Assembly (NCBI GenBank): GCA_002729725.1
Contig: PBYS01000117.1
Span: forward strand, 1 to 64,000
Reading direction: 5' to 3'
From: Puniceicoccaceae bacterium
GTDB taxonomy: Bacteria; Verrucomicrobiota; Verrucomicrobiia; Opitutales; Coraliomargaritaceae
Length of the DNA: 64,000 nucleotides
In this document: positions 1-9,125 of the stretch, in pieces
Layout of the letters: each line of letters begins with the position of its first letter
Numbering within the stretch: the first letter of the stretch is position 1
Notes under the pieces: model-generated
Database searches by the model: none
The model's input: only the letters and a program-made list of their open reading frames with translations
What the model was told of the DNA's origin: nothing
Made by a program: the position numbers and the translations under genes

Positions 1-814
1 AGAATTCGCCGTTGTTGAGCAGGCCGCCTTCATCGCCACTGGGGACAGTGTATTCACTTCCAGTTCGAGCGAAATATAATCGATAGTCGCCACTGCCGGT
101 GACATCGCTGTTGTAGTCTTGCACTATGACTGTGTAGCTACCGGCAACGCTTGTAGTGTAAGCGACTTCGGTAGAATTTGTTCCGCTATTTGAAGTGAGC
201 AAGTTACCTTGGGGTCCATACAGCAACAACATGGGGGTGAAGGCGCTACCGTTGGTTTCGCTGATGCCAAGTCGGATCGTCTCACCCGCTCCGGTGGAGA
301 TGGACCATAGATCGATGTCTGCGCGGTCGATGGTGCCGTCGTAGAATTCGCCGTTGTTGAGCAGGCCGCCTTCATCGCCACTAGGAACGGTATAAGTTCC
401 TTTAGATTGGGCGGCATAGATTTGGTAGGAGCCCACTCCATCGGCCGGGTTGTCGTAGTCATGCACTTCGATCGTATACGTGCCTGAACTGGTCGCTTTA
501 TAGGTTAAATTCGTTGAGTTGGTTCCTGAATTGCTCGCAACTTGGGTGTGGTCTGGGCTGATTAAGCGCAGCTGGGGTTGGAAGTCGGTTCCAGATATTA
601 CAGAAATTCCGACACGCAGCGTTACAGCTTCTGTGAGTTCGATGGTCCACGAGCCGGTATCGCCCATCGAAGACAGCGTGCCGTTTTTGGTTTCACCATT
701 GCCGATCGTCCCTGCCGATAAAGTCGAGAGTAATAGCGAGCCTGTCAATATGAGGCAGTTGAGTAATCCTTTGAGTTGCGGGCTTTTGATTGAACGCCAA
801 TTTGTAGTGCTCAT
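1..814 (-). CDS. Secreted protein with tandem PPC-like repeats (3' end beyond window)
   Basis: The reading frame is open from an ATG at 814 to the window edge, giving 271 codons without a stop. The start MSTTNWRSIK leads into a hydrophobic stretch (LLNCLILTGSLLLSTLSAG) that fits a Sec signal peptide, so the product is probably exported. The mature part has at least two copies of a unit of about 114 residues, containing motifs such as SNSGTNST, GTYTIEVHDYD and GSYTVIVQDYN. These resemble bacterial pre-peptidase C-terminal (PPC) beta-sandwich domains. The linker VPSGDEGGLLNNGEF recurs exactly 342 nt apart (near 344 and near 2), so a third unit is starting where the window ends. It lies 52 nt downstream of the next gene's stop on the same strand. 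The enzymatic part, if any, is not visible. Confidence 0.75.
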   Translation of the reverse strand, partial: MSTTNWRSIKSPQLKGLLNCLILTGSLLLSTLSAGTIGNGETKNGTLSSMGDTGSWTIELTEAVTLRVGISVISGTDFQPQLRLISPDHTQVASNSGTNSTNLTYKATSSGTYTIEVHDYDNPADGVGSYQIYAAQSKGTYTVPSGDEGGLLNNGEFYDGTIDRADIDLWSISTGAGETIRLGISETNGSAFTPMLLLYGPQGNLLTSNSGTNSTEVAYTTSVAGSYTVIVQDYNSDVTGSGDYRLYFARTGSEYTVPSGDEGGLLNNGEF

Positions 815-866
815 ATTGCTCAGTGTTTGGAGGTGTGTTGTTGGGCTGGAAATACTTTAGTGCGCG

Positions 867-3800
867 CTAGTCGATGACTTTGACGCGAAAGAATTGGTAA
901 CCGCCTTCTTCTAGTGTGATGCTAAAGCTGACTTCGCCGCCTGTTCCTGGCACCTTGCCTGGTAGCTCTTGCCAGTTCTCAGCGTCGAGACTTACGTTCC
1001 CTTCCATCTTGTAGGTTTTGCCAGTTCGACTCTTCCAGCGGATTGTTAATGTGTTCGCTTCGATGACGATGGCGCCTTCGTTAGCGAATTCAAAGCGATC
1101 GCTTGCGTCCAGAGGATCCGTTCCCCAGCCATTTTGTTCGTCGCCGTCGGATATGCCATCGCCGTCGGAGTCGTCATTGAGTGTGTGGGTTCCTAAGGCA
1201 ATCTCCTCGGCTTCGGTGAGTCCATCTCCGTCGTCGTCATCCGTTGTGCTATTGACCACGACGATGTTGAAGATCTTTTCGAGGTAGCGGTTATTGGTGC
1301 TAGTCGCGCGCAGGCGTATGCTACGATTGGGGCCTGCTTCAAAGTTGAGCGAGGTGGCTAGGCGCAGTTCGTTACCTAGAATGTTGAATTGATGATTATT
1401 TGTGCTTCCATCGCCATTGACTAGAGCGAATGTGGCCCCGCCCTCTCCGGCGTCAGTGGCACTTAGATAGCCGAGTATGGAGCCGGCGTTGGCGTCTTCT
1501 GAAATGACGACGCTGCTCACTATAATGTCACTCGGGGCGTTATTGTAGAAGTCGGTGAGATCGGGGCCTACATAGGTGGCGCGCAAGATAGTGCCTGCTT
1601 CCACTACTGTGATGGTGAACAATGAGCTATCGAGTTCGACTAGGCTGTCGGGGTCGAGCACGTTACCTAAGCCGCTATTGTAGTCGGAATAAGCAATGCT
1701 GTCTTCGTCGAAAGCGCCCAGTTGCGTGCTTTCGACCAGTGTGGTCACGACCAGCGAGGGGTCGAGTGTGACGCTTCCGTCGGTGGAAACCACGAAATCA
1801 AAAGTGGTATTCGGGGTGGGGAGATAGGGCAGGTCATCGGGGCGCAATACGATTTGGAATTCGCCTGCGATGCTGGCGTCGCCGCCTGTTTCCAGTTGGC
1901 TATACTCCGTGCCGGGTGTGGGCCCACTGAGAAACATGCGTAGTGTGCCAGTTGAGCTTTGCTCAAAGTCTCCCGTAATTTCGAGGCTGGATTCGGTGGC
2001 CAAGACTCCGGAATTTGCTTGGCGTGGGGCATCGATGGTCACGCGCTCACCTGTGAAAACGGTATATCCTCCGTCGTTGAGCGTCAGTGGTCGAGTGATG
2101 GTCGTGGGCGCTTCGGTGACGACGTAGAGAGTGCCTGTATTCAGGATGCTCGGCAAGTCGATGACGGGGACGCGGAGAAGTCCATTATTAATCACATCTC
2201 CATCGATTAAACCGTTTGCGGTGAATGAGGCACCGCTGGAGATCGTCAGCGGCCCGTCGCTGAGTGTGAGCGTTTCTTGAGCACCCAGGGTAAAGGTTGT
2301 GTCTGGATTGACCGTCAAGCTGCCAAGCGAAACGGTAGATGGCTGATCGTCGGCGGGAGCTTCACGATCTGTGTTGCTGACTGCGTCGTCTTCGGGTCCA
2401 GCATTATTCAAGGTGGGCCCATAGATCGCGGTAACCGTGAGATTGTCGGTGACCGTGCTAAAGCTCGAATCCCATGCTAGGAATACCCATCCATACTGGG
2501 CGGATACCGTTGGTGGGAGCGCTGCTTCGCCGTGGGGCACTGTTTGTGTGGTGGCACCACCACCGCTGCGTGAGCCTTTGTTGCCATAGTTGAAAGTCAC
2601 GGTGTAGCTGGCCTCCGTGTATTGTGCGGTCACGGTTAGATCGCTCGATACATTGGAAAAGTCGCGATCCCAGCCAGTGAAGCTCCAGCCGGAATCGGGT
2701 GTAATGGTCGGAGCAAAGGCTGCGTAATTCTCTTGAATATTCTGTATTAGCTCGCCGCCACCAGAACGCTCGCCCAGAGTACCAGGCTCGAACGTGACCG
2801 TGAATGTAGTGATTGGTTCTACGGCGGTTTGGACGGTTAGGTAGCCGTAACTGTCATCAAGGTTGGCGCTACCTCGAAAACGGACACCGTCACCGCCGAA
2901 GCTGGCTGCATGTGAGGCATATACGGTAGCAGTCGCTGTTGTTGGAACCCCATGAAAGCCACACCAGGAAGTGGCCGCAACGGGCGCCGGGCCCTTGAAA
3001 GTAACGTTCTCCAACGAACGGGCACCATAAAAAGGACAGTCAGTAATGCTCACTAGAGTGCTCGGTAGGATCACGTGCCGGATCGAAGAAAATGCGAACA
3101 TATCTCGAAGCGTTGTAAAGCCTTCAGGGAGTTCAACTTCGATGATTGACTTATTATTCTTAAAAGCCCCGTCTGCTAGGATTACAGACCGCCCTTGCAC
3201 TGTTTCAGGGACAACAACACTGCCGAACGCATCAGATGCATCCATCAAGATGGCATACACGGCATTGAAAATGTAATTGAGTCCGTCAGCGCTGTAATCG
3301 TAGTTGAGCTTGGTGTTGTAGAAGGCGCCATCATCAATTCGCTCGATCGTGGTGGGTATCGAAATCGATGCCAAGCTGGTGCAATTAGAGAAGCAGGAGG
3401 GTGGCAAGTGGGTGATGCCTTCAGGCAGGGTTACCGAAGTTAAATTAATTGCGCCACTGAATGCGCCGTAGTCAATCGTGGTGACGCCACTTGGTAGGGT
3501 GTAAGCGGCAGTGGCCTTTGCTGCCGGGTATTGATGCAATTGCGTTTGTGCGAAATTAAAGAAAACACCGTTCTGTGATTTATATGTAGTGTTGCCTGCC
3601 GCGACATCAATTGCGGTGAGGCTATTGCAACCTCGGAAGGCACCCGTCGAGATGGAGGTGACGCCCTGGGGGATGCTGATGCTTTTGAGACTTTGGCAGT
3701 TCTCAAAAGCGCCATAGCCAATTCTGGTAAGGTTGCTTGAAATCGGAACGTTTTCCAGGCTGGTGCAGGACTGGAACATATGTGTAGAAATATTGCTGAA

Positions 3801-4124
3801 TCCTTGTGCATATGAGATACTTATAAGATCACTGCATCTTCTGAATGTCTGACTGCCGCTTACCGAGGTAACGGTATTCGGTATTGAGATGGAGGTTAGA
3901 GCAGAGCAATCTCTAAGGGCGCTGCTGCCGATAGTGGTAACCGGCAATCCATCGATCGTGTCAGGAATGCGCATCGCGCCGATTGCGGCCTCGTCGCAAT
4001 CTGTAATGGTGATCGAGCTGCCATCGGATGTGTAGGTCAGATCGGCAACGGATGCCGCTTTTAGACCGCAAGTGATTAAGAGAGCGCAAGCTACTCTTAA
4101 AATTAAACATTTCCTAATCTGCAT
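867..4124 (-). CDS. Large secreted BspA-type leucine-rich repeat protein
   Basis: This is a 1085-residue exported protein. A signal peptide (residues 1 to about 24) is followed by BspA/LRR_5 repeats to about residue 420, with recurring motifs such as SIPNTVTSV, SISIPQGVTSI and VTLPEGITHL. Two InlB B-type repeats follow at about 435-575, each with TVTF near its start and an RSGGG motif. Next come a low-complexity beta-rich region, a cadherin-like segment near 880-960 and an Asp-rich calcium-binding stretch (DDDDGDGLTEAEE, DDSDGDGISDGDE). The C-terminus has the module SRTGKTYKMEGNVSLDAENW common in verrucomicrobial secreted proteins. A purine-rich AAAGGAAA lies just before the ATG. The modules suggest surface adhesion or substrate binding, but no catalytic residues are apparent. 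A role in polysaccharide or host contact is inference. Confidence 0.8.
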   Translation of the reverse strand: MQIRKCLILRVACALLITCGLKAASVADLTYTSDGSSITITDCDEAAIGAMRIPDTIDGLPVTTIGSSALRDCSALTSISIPNTVTSVSGSQTFRRCSDLISISYAQGFSNISTHMFQSCTSLENVPISSNLTRIGYGAFENCQSLKSISIPQGVTSISTGAFRGCNSLTAIDVAAGNTTYKSQNGVFFNFAQTQLHQYPAAKATAAYTLPSGVTTIDYGAFSGAINLTSVTLPEGITHLPPSCFSNCTSLASISIPTTIERIDDGAFYNTKLNYDYSADGLNYIFNAVYAILMDASDAFGSVVVPETVQGRSVILADGAFKNNKSIIEVELPEGFTTLRDMFAFSSIRHVILPSTLVSITDCPFYGARSLENVTFKGPAPVAATSWCGFHGVPTTATATVYASHAASFGGDGVRFRGSANLDDSYGYLTVQTAVEPITTFTVTFEPGTLGERSGGGELIQNIQENYAAFAPTITPDSGWSFTGWDRDFSNVSSDLTVTAQYTEASYTVTFNYGNKGSRSGGGATTQTVPHGEAALPPTVSAQYGWVFLAWDSSFSTVTDNLTVTAIYGPTLNNAGPEDDAVSNTDREAPADDQPSTVSLGSLTVNPDTTFTLGAQETLTLSDGPLTISSGASFTANGLIDGDVINNGLLRVPVIDLPSILNTGTLYVVTEAPTTITRPLTLNDGGYTVFTGERVTIDAPRQANSGVLATESSLEITGDFEQSSTGTLRMFLSGPTPGTEYSQLETGGDASIAGEFQIVLRPDDLPYLPTPNTTFDFVVSTDGSVTLDPSLVVTTLVESTQLGAFDEDSIAYSDYNSGLGNVLDPDSLVELDSSLFTITVVEAGTILRATYVGPDLTDFYNNAPSDIIVSSVVISEDANAGSILGYLSATDAGEGGATFALVNGDGSTNNHQFNILGNELRLATSLNFEAGPNRSIRLRATSTNNRYLEKIFNIVVVNSTTDDDDGDGLTEAEEIALGTHTLNDDSDGDGISDGDEQNGWGTDPLDASDRFEFANEGAIVIEANTLTIRWKSRTGKTYKMEGNVSLDAENWQELPGKVPGTGGEVSFSITLEEGGYQFFRVKVID

Positions 4125-4259
4125 GATTTCCTTTCGAAAAATGGCTTTGGTTCAGATGGCTCGACTGTAATGGCTGAATGATTAGGTTGTAGTGTCGCTA
4201 ATGTTATATATTTGTAAAACTAATTATTGTGCGGTTTACTATTTAATGAGTGAGCGCTC

Positions 4260-4973
4260 TTATCGGAGCGTGCCGGTCTGGAGATAGTGTATCACCTCTT
4301 GGATCACTGCTTGCTTTTTCATGATCATCGGATGAGTGGCGTGGAGCACTTTGTAGGCGCGCATGCCTGCGACGCGGGCGCTGGTAGTGGAAACCTTGCC
4401 GTCGTCATGGCCGGGGATCATGAGTGAGTTGATCCAGTTGATGCTGCGATCGCCCGTGATGACGGCGCAGTCGAAATTGATTGCGGGCAGTTGGCCTATG
4501 AAGCTGTCTTTGCCGGTGCCGAGTTGTTGCCCAGCCGGGCCGTTGATTTTTTGAAAGAGCCACCAATGGCCAATTTTATCGACGACTTCGCTGCCGGCGT
4601 TGGGCGGGCTAAGCATGACGACGCGAGCGAGCTTGGGCAATGGGGTGGTGGCTTGGATCTGGCGCACGAGAATGCCACCGAGTGAGTGGGTGACGATGTG
4701 CACTTTTGTGGCCTTGGTGGTCTGTGTGCGTATTTGCTGATGGACGCTTTCTGCCAGCTGCTCGATGCCATGCTGACGTGAGTCGTAGCTCAGGTTGTGC
4801 ACTTGGTAGCCTTCGTTGACGAGTGCGCGCTGCATCTTGTTCATGGAGGCGGCGCTGCGGGCGAGGCCGTGGAGTAGGACAACGTGCTCTTGGGCTTGGG
4901 TGCTTCCGTAAGTGAGGCTCATGATCACTAGTATATAGAGGAGGCGTATGGGGTGGGGCAGTGTGCGGCTCAT
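4260..4973 (-). CDS. Exported alpha/beta-hydrolase (lipase/esterase-like)
   Basis: This 237-residue protein begins with a signal peptide (MSRTLPHPIR, then a hydrophobic run to TQAQ). The fold is clear from the oxyanion-hole motif VVLLHGLARS, the nucleophile elbow THSLGG (Ser97), a late acidic residue in PGHDDGKVS (Asp190/191) and the candidate catalytic His214 in HATHPM. It resembles small PGAP1/lipase-class esterases. The frame is open further upstream, to 5147, but the extra 58 residues lie in the preceding regulator and look non-coding. The ATG at 4973 overlaps the regulator's stop as ATGA, which fixes the start and implies translational coupling. An ester-hydrolase role is known for the family; the substrate is unknown. 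Confidence 0.8.
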   Translation of the reverse strand: MSRTLPHPIRLLYILVIMSLTYGSTQAQEHVVLLHGLARSAASMNKMQRALVNEGYQVHNLSYDSRQHGIEQLAESVHQQIRTQTTKATKVHIVTHSLGGILVRQIQATTPLPKLARVVMLSPPNAGSEVVDKIGHWWLFQKINGPAGQQLGTGKDSFIGQLPAINFDCAVITGDRSINWINSLMIPGHDDGKVSTTSARVAGMRAYKVLHATHPMIMKKQAVIQEVIHYLQTGTLR

Positions 4974-5542
4974 TGTAGGAATTGGTCGAGGAAGTGAGTC
5001 AGTAGATCTTCCGCGGGGTCGGGTTCGCTGACGTTGAGCTTGCCGCTTTGCTGTAGTAGGCAGATGCCATGCAGGGTGGACCACAGGATCTTTGCTTTTT
5101 GGCGCGCGAGTGTGGGGGAGCTGCTGAGTGGTATCATGGCGTCGCATACCTGGTCGAAAATCGCGTGAATGGCGGCGTGATAGTCGTCGGAATTATAGTT
5201 GAGCGGCTGGGCAAAGAGTAGGGACCACAGCTGCGGCTCCGCGTGATGGAAGTCCAAGTAAGCCTGCGCGATGCGACGGATGCGGCTTTCGCTTGTTTCG
5301 CCGGGTTGATGGAGTGTGCGCAGGCTGTCGGCGAAGCTGTGCATGCTCTCGATATTGATGGCTGCGATGAGACCATCGATGTTTTCAAAGACATTATAAA
5401 GCGTGCCGGGCGTGTAGCCGATCGCTTGGGCGACCTTGCGTGCTGTCAGGGCGCTGGGGCCCTGTTCGATGACGATTTGGCGACCGGCTTGGATTGCCAA
5501 TTGTTTGAGTTCTTCGCGGGAGTGGTCTTTACGGCGGGCCAT
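4970..5542 (-). CDS. TetR-family transcriptional regulator
   Basis: This 190-residue protein has the N-terminal TetR helix-turn-helix (ALTARKVAQAIGYTPGTLYN followed by VFENIDGL, residues 30-60) and an all-helical C-terminal ligand domain. It is followed with a 4-nt overlap by an exported hydrolase and lies divergent to a large DUF2339 membrane protein. Two tandem palindromic sites lie between the divergent starts and are good candidates for its operators. It probably represses its own operon and perhaps the divergent gene. The inducer cannot be inferred. Confidence 0.88.
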   Translation of the reverse strand: MARRKDHSREELKQLAIQAGRQIVIEQGPSALTARKVAQAIGYTPGTLYNVFENIDGLIAAINIESMHSFADSLRTLHQPGETSESRIRRIAQAYLDFHHAEPQLWSLLFAQPLNYNSDDYHAAIHAIFDQVCDAMIPLSSSPTLARQKAKILWSTLHGICLLQQSGKLNVSEPDPAEDLLTHFLDQFLQ

Positions 5543-5573
5543 GTGTTTATGTGTTGAGAGTTTTTTTATTATT

Positions 5574-5588
5574 ATGAACGTTGTTTAA
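5574..5588. promoter_or_regulatory. Operator-like half-degenerate palindrome, copy 1
   Basis: The site ATGAACGTTGTTTAA matches the perfect palindrome at 5597-5611 at 12 of 15 positions. The two copies start 23 nt apart, about two helical turns. It lies 31 nt upstream of the TetR start. A role as a TetR operator is inference from position and symmetry. Confidence 0.5.
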
Positions 5589-5596
5589 AATTAATA

Positions 5597-5611
5597 TTGA
5601 ACATTGTTCAA
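5597..5611. promoter_or_regulatory. Operator-like perfect palindrome, copy 2
   Basis: TTGAACATTGTTCAA has perfect 7-bp arms (TTGAACA/TGTTCAA) around one central base. It lies between the divergent TetR start (5542) and the DUF2339 start (5633). It is a typical size and position for a TetR-family dimer site and would affect both transcripts. Confidence 0.6.
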
Positions 5612-5632
5612 TTATATTTTTTAAGATTCGGC

Positions 5633-8272
5633 ATGTTAGAAATATTTGGGCTACTGCTTGTCTTGGGTTTGATTGCGACGCTGATATTGCCTTGGGTGAA
5701 TTTGGGGCGGATTAGCCGCACCCGCAGTGAACTGGAGCGACTCAAGCGTGAGCTAGGGGAGCTGCAGGATCGCAAAGACGCGGCGCTTATTCGGGAGGAC
5801 GACAGGGCTTCATTGATGAAGACCGTCGAGGCCAAGCCAACAGAATCCACGGCTTCGCCATCGTGCGAAGCAGGAACTCGGCCTGTGAAAAAGGCCGAGT
5901 CAGCCATGGGGGCGAATGCGGAGATTCGCGATCCCGAGAACGCAACTCTCCGGAGTTGCTCTGCGCCTGAGTCGGTCGAGTCTGCTGAGCCGCAAGACTG
6001 GTTCGGCAAGGTTGCCGTTTGGGTCGGGGGGATTGCTTTATTGATGGCGGGCTTTTACATGATTAAATACTCGATCGAATCTGGCTGGCTGACGCCGCTG
6101 GTTCGCCTTTGGTTGACGGTGGTTTTTGGGGGCCTGCTCTGCGGGGCTGGGTTTGTGATTGGGGTGAAATCGTCGATGGCTGCCAATCAGCGCATCGGTC
6201 AGGCCTTGGCCGGGGCGGGCATTGCGTGCTTGTATTTTGCAGCCTACGCAGCCGTGCATATGCATGGATATGTGTCGTTGGGGCTGGGCTTTGTGGCTAT
6301 GGTGTTGGTTACGGTGTTAGCGGTGCTGCTGTCGCTTAAGAATGGGGCGCCGATTGCGATGATGGGCTTGGTGGGGGGATTTCTCACGCCTTGGCTGATG
6401 TCGACGGGCCCGAATGATACGGTGATGCTGTTTGGCTATCTGTTTTTGTTATTCTGTGGGGCGCAGTTTCTATGCGTATGTCGTGGCTGGTGGGCGCTTT
6501 TATTGGGCTCTTTGGCGGGGGTTTATCTGTGGTCGGCCGCGGTAATTGTAGGCAATGTCTGTGGTCACTTGGATCAGCTGGCGGGTGTTTTGATCTTCGT
6601 AGTGGGTGTCTGTGGAGTGAATGCAGTCTGGGTCTTGCTGGCGAAGAAAGATACTGTGCTGGATGCATCGGCGCTCCCTTGGTTGACGGTCATTCGTTGG
6701 CTGACTTGGGGCGGAGGGCTCGTGCAGGGCTTGGTTCTCGTTTTGATCGGCGGTTTTGCCGCAGTCGATATGGCGCTTTTCAGTGTTCTAAGTGTAGGTG
6801 CGCTGTTGCTAGCTGTGCTGCGTGAAGATGACTTTATTTGGGCCGCGTGGTTGGCCTTGGGCGCGGTGGCGGCGGGCACGCTTGCTAGTATAGATAGTGC
6901 GATGTTGAGCTGCTTGATCGCGCCCTTGGGTTTGCTGAGCTTGTTTTTTGTGCTTGGGCACTGGCGTGGGCTGGTGTCGGGGCGGGTTTTGACATGGCGC
7001 GCGCTGTCTGTGACGGCAGCACTCAGTGCAGTGCCCTTACTCTATGCGAACCAGGAGTGGGTGGTGGGGGGCGTCGCTGTGTTCCATCGCTCCGCTTGGC
7101 TGTGGCTGGCGGCGGTGGTGGCTGGTTTATTGGCGCTGGCGGGTGAACATATTCTTCGCCGAGAGAGCGATGCCGAGGTGGCGGGTGAGTATTCGGCCTT
7201 TGCAGTGTTTTTGTTCGGCTTCGGGCTGTGGACTTATCTGCCGACGGATTACTTAGAGCAAGCTGCTGCGATCTTAGTCATCGGCACTGCAGTTTATTGG
7301 AAGCTGCGTGCTTTCGGGCGATCGGCTTTGGTGGCTTCTGTGCTGGGGTTGGCCTGGGCGGCATGCATGTTCGACCATGCTGCCGATGCGGTGGGCTATT
7401 TCTTCCGCGAGCAGGTGGGGGCTGGGGCTGCGCAGGATGGGATGGCTGCCTTGGCTTGGGTGTTGGGCTTTGTGGGAGTCGTCACCGTGTGGGGCTGTTT
7501 TCGGACTGTCTGGGATACGGCAGTGAGCAAAGTTGTGACTCGGATACTGGGTGGGGTGAGCCTGCTGGGCTTTGTGGCGATCTATCAATGGCTGGATGCG
7601 TCGTGTATGCCGTCCGAATGGTCGTCGGCGACTGTTGAGGGAGGCTTGACCGCGCTGCTGGCGGTGGCAGCTGTGGGCTTTGTCTATCTTGCGCGCGTGT
7701 GGATGTCCTGCCATCAGGGGAGCATGATTGTGGCGGGCTTGGTAGCGCTGCGGGTGGCTTGGCTTCACTTGGCGGATGCGGGGGCGGCGGGGGAGCGTTT
7801 CTTCTTCAATGCACTGTTGTTGCAGTTCGGCCTGCCCTTTGCGGCATCCTGTGCCCTGGCATGGCAGAGTGGGGCGGGCGGCAATGAGCGTATGCGCCGT
7901 GTGTATCAAGTGGCGGCTATGCTGCTCGGCTTTGTCTGGGCGACTTTTCTAGTGCAGGATTATTATGGCGGCAGTTATCTATGCGGCGATGGGACTTCGA
8001 CTGCGGAGATCTACACCTATTCGCTTGTTTGGCTCTTGTTGGCGGTGACTTATCAGGCGATCGGCCTGTGGCGTCAGCAGTCAGTGATACATGTTGGCTC
8101 CTTGGTTTTACTGCTGATCACTATTGGCAAAGTCTTTCTGGTTGATGCCGCCGAGTTAGAGGGCCTGTTGCGAGTCTTGTCTTTCCTCGGCTTGGGCTTG
8201 GCTCTGATCGGAATTGGATTCTTCTATAATAAAGTGGTATTTGCTCCGCAATTGGAGCGCAGGGCTGACTAA
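5633..8272 (+). CDS. DUF2339 polytopic membrane protein
   Basis: The product is about 879 residues. An N-terminal membrane segment (MLEIFGLLLVLGLIATLIL) is followed by a charged coiled coil (RTRSELERLKRELGELQDR) and a hydrophilic linker to about residue 125. Some two dozen closely packed hydrophobic segments follow to the end, the hallmark of DUF2339 membrane proteins of unknown function. The frame could start at a TTG at 5597, but that lies inside the palindromic operator. The ATG at 5633 opens directly on the hydrophobic helix and is preferred. No good Shine-Dalgarno sequence is visible. Divergent arrangement with a TetR gene suggests repression by it. No function is known for the family. 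Confidence 0.8.
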   Translation: MLEIFGLLLVLGLIATLILPWVNLGRISRTRSELERLKRELGELQDRKDAALIREDDRASLMKTVEAKPTESTASPSCEAGTRPVKKAESAMGANAEIRDPENATLRSCSAPESVESAEPQDWFGKVAVWVGGIALLMAGFYMIKYSIESGWLTPLVRLWLTVVFGGLLCGAGFVIGVKSSMAANQRIGQALAGAGIACLYFAAYAAVHMHGYVSLGLGFVAMVLVTVLAVLLSLKNGAPIAMMGLVGGFLTPWLMSTGPNDTVMLFGYLFLLFCGAQFLCVCRGWWALLLGSLAGVYLWSAAVIVGNVCGHLDQLAGVLIFVVGVCGVNAVWVLLAKKDTVLDASALPWLTVIRWLTWGGGLVQGLVLVLIGGFAAVDMALFSVLSVGALLLAVLREDDFIWAAWLALGAVAAGTLASIDSAMLSCLIAPLGLLSLFFVLGHWRGLVSGRVLTWRALSVTAALSAVPLLYANQEWVVGGVAVFHRSAWLWLAAVVAGLLALAGEHILRRESDAEVAGEYSAFAVFLFGFGLWTYLPTDYLEQAAAILVIGTAVYWKLRAFGRSALVASVLGLAWAACMFDHAADAVGYFFREQVGAGAAQDGMAALAWVLGFVGVVTVWGCFRTVWDTAVSKVVTRILGGVSLLGFVAIYQWLDASCMPSEWSSATVEGGLTALLAVAAVGFVYLARVWMSCHQGSMIVAGLVALRVAWLHLADAGAAGERFFFNALLLQFGLPFAASCALAWQSGAGGNERMRRVYQVAAMLLGFVWATFLVQDYYGGSYLCGDGTSTAEIYTYSLVWLLLAVTYQAIGLWRQQSVIHVGSLVLLLITIGKVFLVDAAELEGLLRVLSFLGLGLALIGIGFFYNKVVFAPQLERRAD

Positions 8273-8408
8273 GCGCAGGCTTTTGCAAAGTACAGAAAAT
8301 AATCGGCTTTTTTGAAATCGGGGATTGACGAACGCGCTTCTTCCCTCTTTTTTCCGTCGCTCGCTTCCCAATTGAGGCGATAAACCACATTTTTTTAACT
8401 CCTCTAAC

Positions 8409-8443
8409 GCAGGTCTAGGAAACGGAGCCTCTGCTCCACCTGC
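8409..8443 (+). promoter_or_regulatory. Structured leader hairpin just upstream of rplC
   Basis: A two-part stem is visible: an outer GCAGGT (8409-8414) pairs with ACCTGC (8438-8443), and an inner GGAGC (8424-8428) pairs with GCTCC (8433-8437) around a CTCT loop. It ends 11 nt before the rplC ATG, and the only GGAG near the start lies inside the inner stem. This could be an r-protein autoregulatory leader that masks the ribosome site. That role is inference. Confidence 0.4.
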
Positions 8444-8454
8444 CTATTAGTATT

Positions 8455-9099
8455 ATGAACGTAGCCCTACTTGGTAAAAAGATAGGAATGACTCAGGTAT
8501 TTGACGACAACAATCGTCTAGTGCCTGTGACTGTCATTGAAGCAGGACCCTGCCCAGTAACGCAGATTAAGTCCTCCGAAAAAGACGGATATGATGCCGT
8601 CCAAATCGGTTTCCGTCCACAAAAAGAGCACCGTCTCTCTAAAGCAGCCCTCGGCCACTTTAAAAAGGCCGGCGTTGAGCCTGTTGCAGAACTCCAAGAG
8701 TTCCGCACAAATGGCGATGTCGAGTTGAACCTTGGCGATGTGCTGACTGTAGAGAAGTTTGAGTCGGGCCAAAAGATCGATGTGATCGGCACCTCCAAGG
8801 GACGTGGTTTCCAAGGTGTTGTGAAGCGCTACGGTTTTGCGGGTGGTCCCGCCTCTCACGGTTCGATGTTCCACCGCCGTGGTGGTTCATATGGTATGTG
8901 CCAATGGCCAGGCCACGTGATCAAGGGTAAAAAGATGCCCGGTCACATGGGCGATGTGCGTCGCACAGTCCAAAACCTTGAAATTGTTAAAGTTATCGCT
9001 GAGAAAAACCTGATTTTGGTTAAGGGAAGTATTCCTGGCTCGCGTGGCTCCCTCGTCACTGTTCGCACAGCGGTTAAAACTAAAAAAGCCCAAGCGTAA
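8455..9099 (+). CDS. rplC: 50S ribosomal protein L3
   Basis: This 214-residue protein has the L3 signature: GKKIGMTQVF at the start, then the ASHGSMFHRRGGSYG loop and PGHMGD near the peptidyl-transferase centre. It is the first gene of this ribosomal block. In the canonical S10 operon rpsJ precedes rplC, but here rpsJ lies at 34977 after fusA. A structured leader precedes the ATG. Confidence 0.98.
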   Translation: MNVALLGKKIGMTQVFDDNNRLVPVTVIEAGPCPVTQIKSSEKDGYDAVQIGFRPQKEHRLSKAALGHFKKAGVEPVAELQEFRTNGDVELNLGDVLTVEKFESGQKIDVIGTSKGRGFQGVVKRYGFAGGPASHGSMFHRRGGSYGMCQWPGHVIKGKKMPGHMGDVRRTVQNLEIVKVIAEKNLILVKGSIPGSRGSLVTVRTAVKTKKAQA

Positions 9100-9125
9100 G
9101 CTGAGCGACGAAAGGAAACAATACG

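Noticed and set aside
4974-5147. 58-residue N-terminal extension of the lipase frame
   Set aside because: It lies wholly inside the TetR gene, lacks family similarity, and the overlapping ATGA start explains the gene better.
7274-7909. 211-residue minus-strand frame inside the DUF2339 gene
   Set aside because: It is a His/Arg/Pro-rich shadow of a GC-rich membrane-protein gene with no signature of its own.
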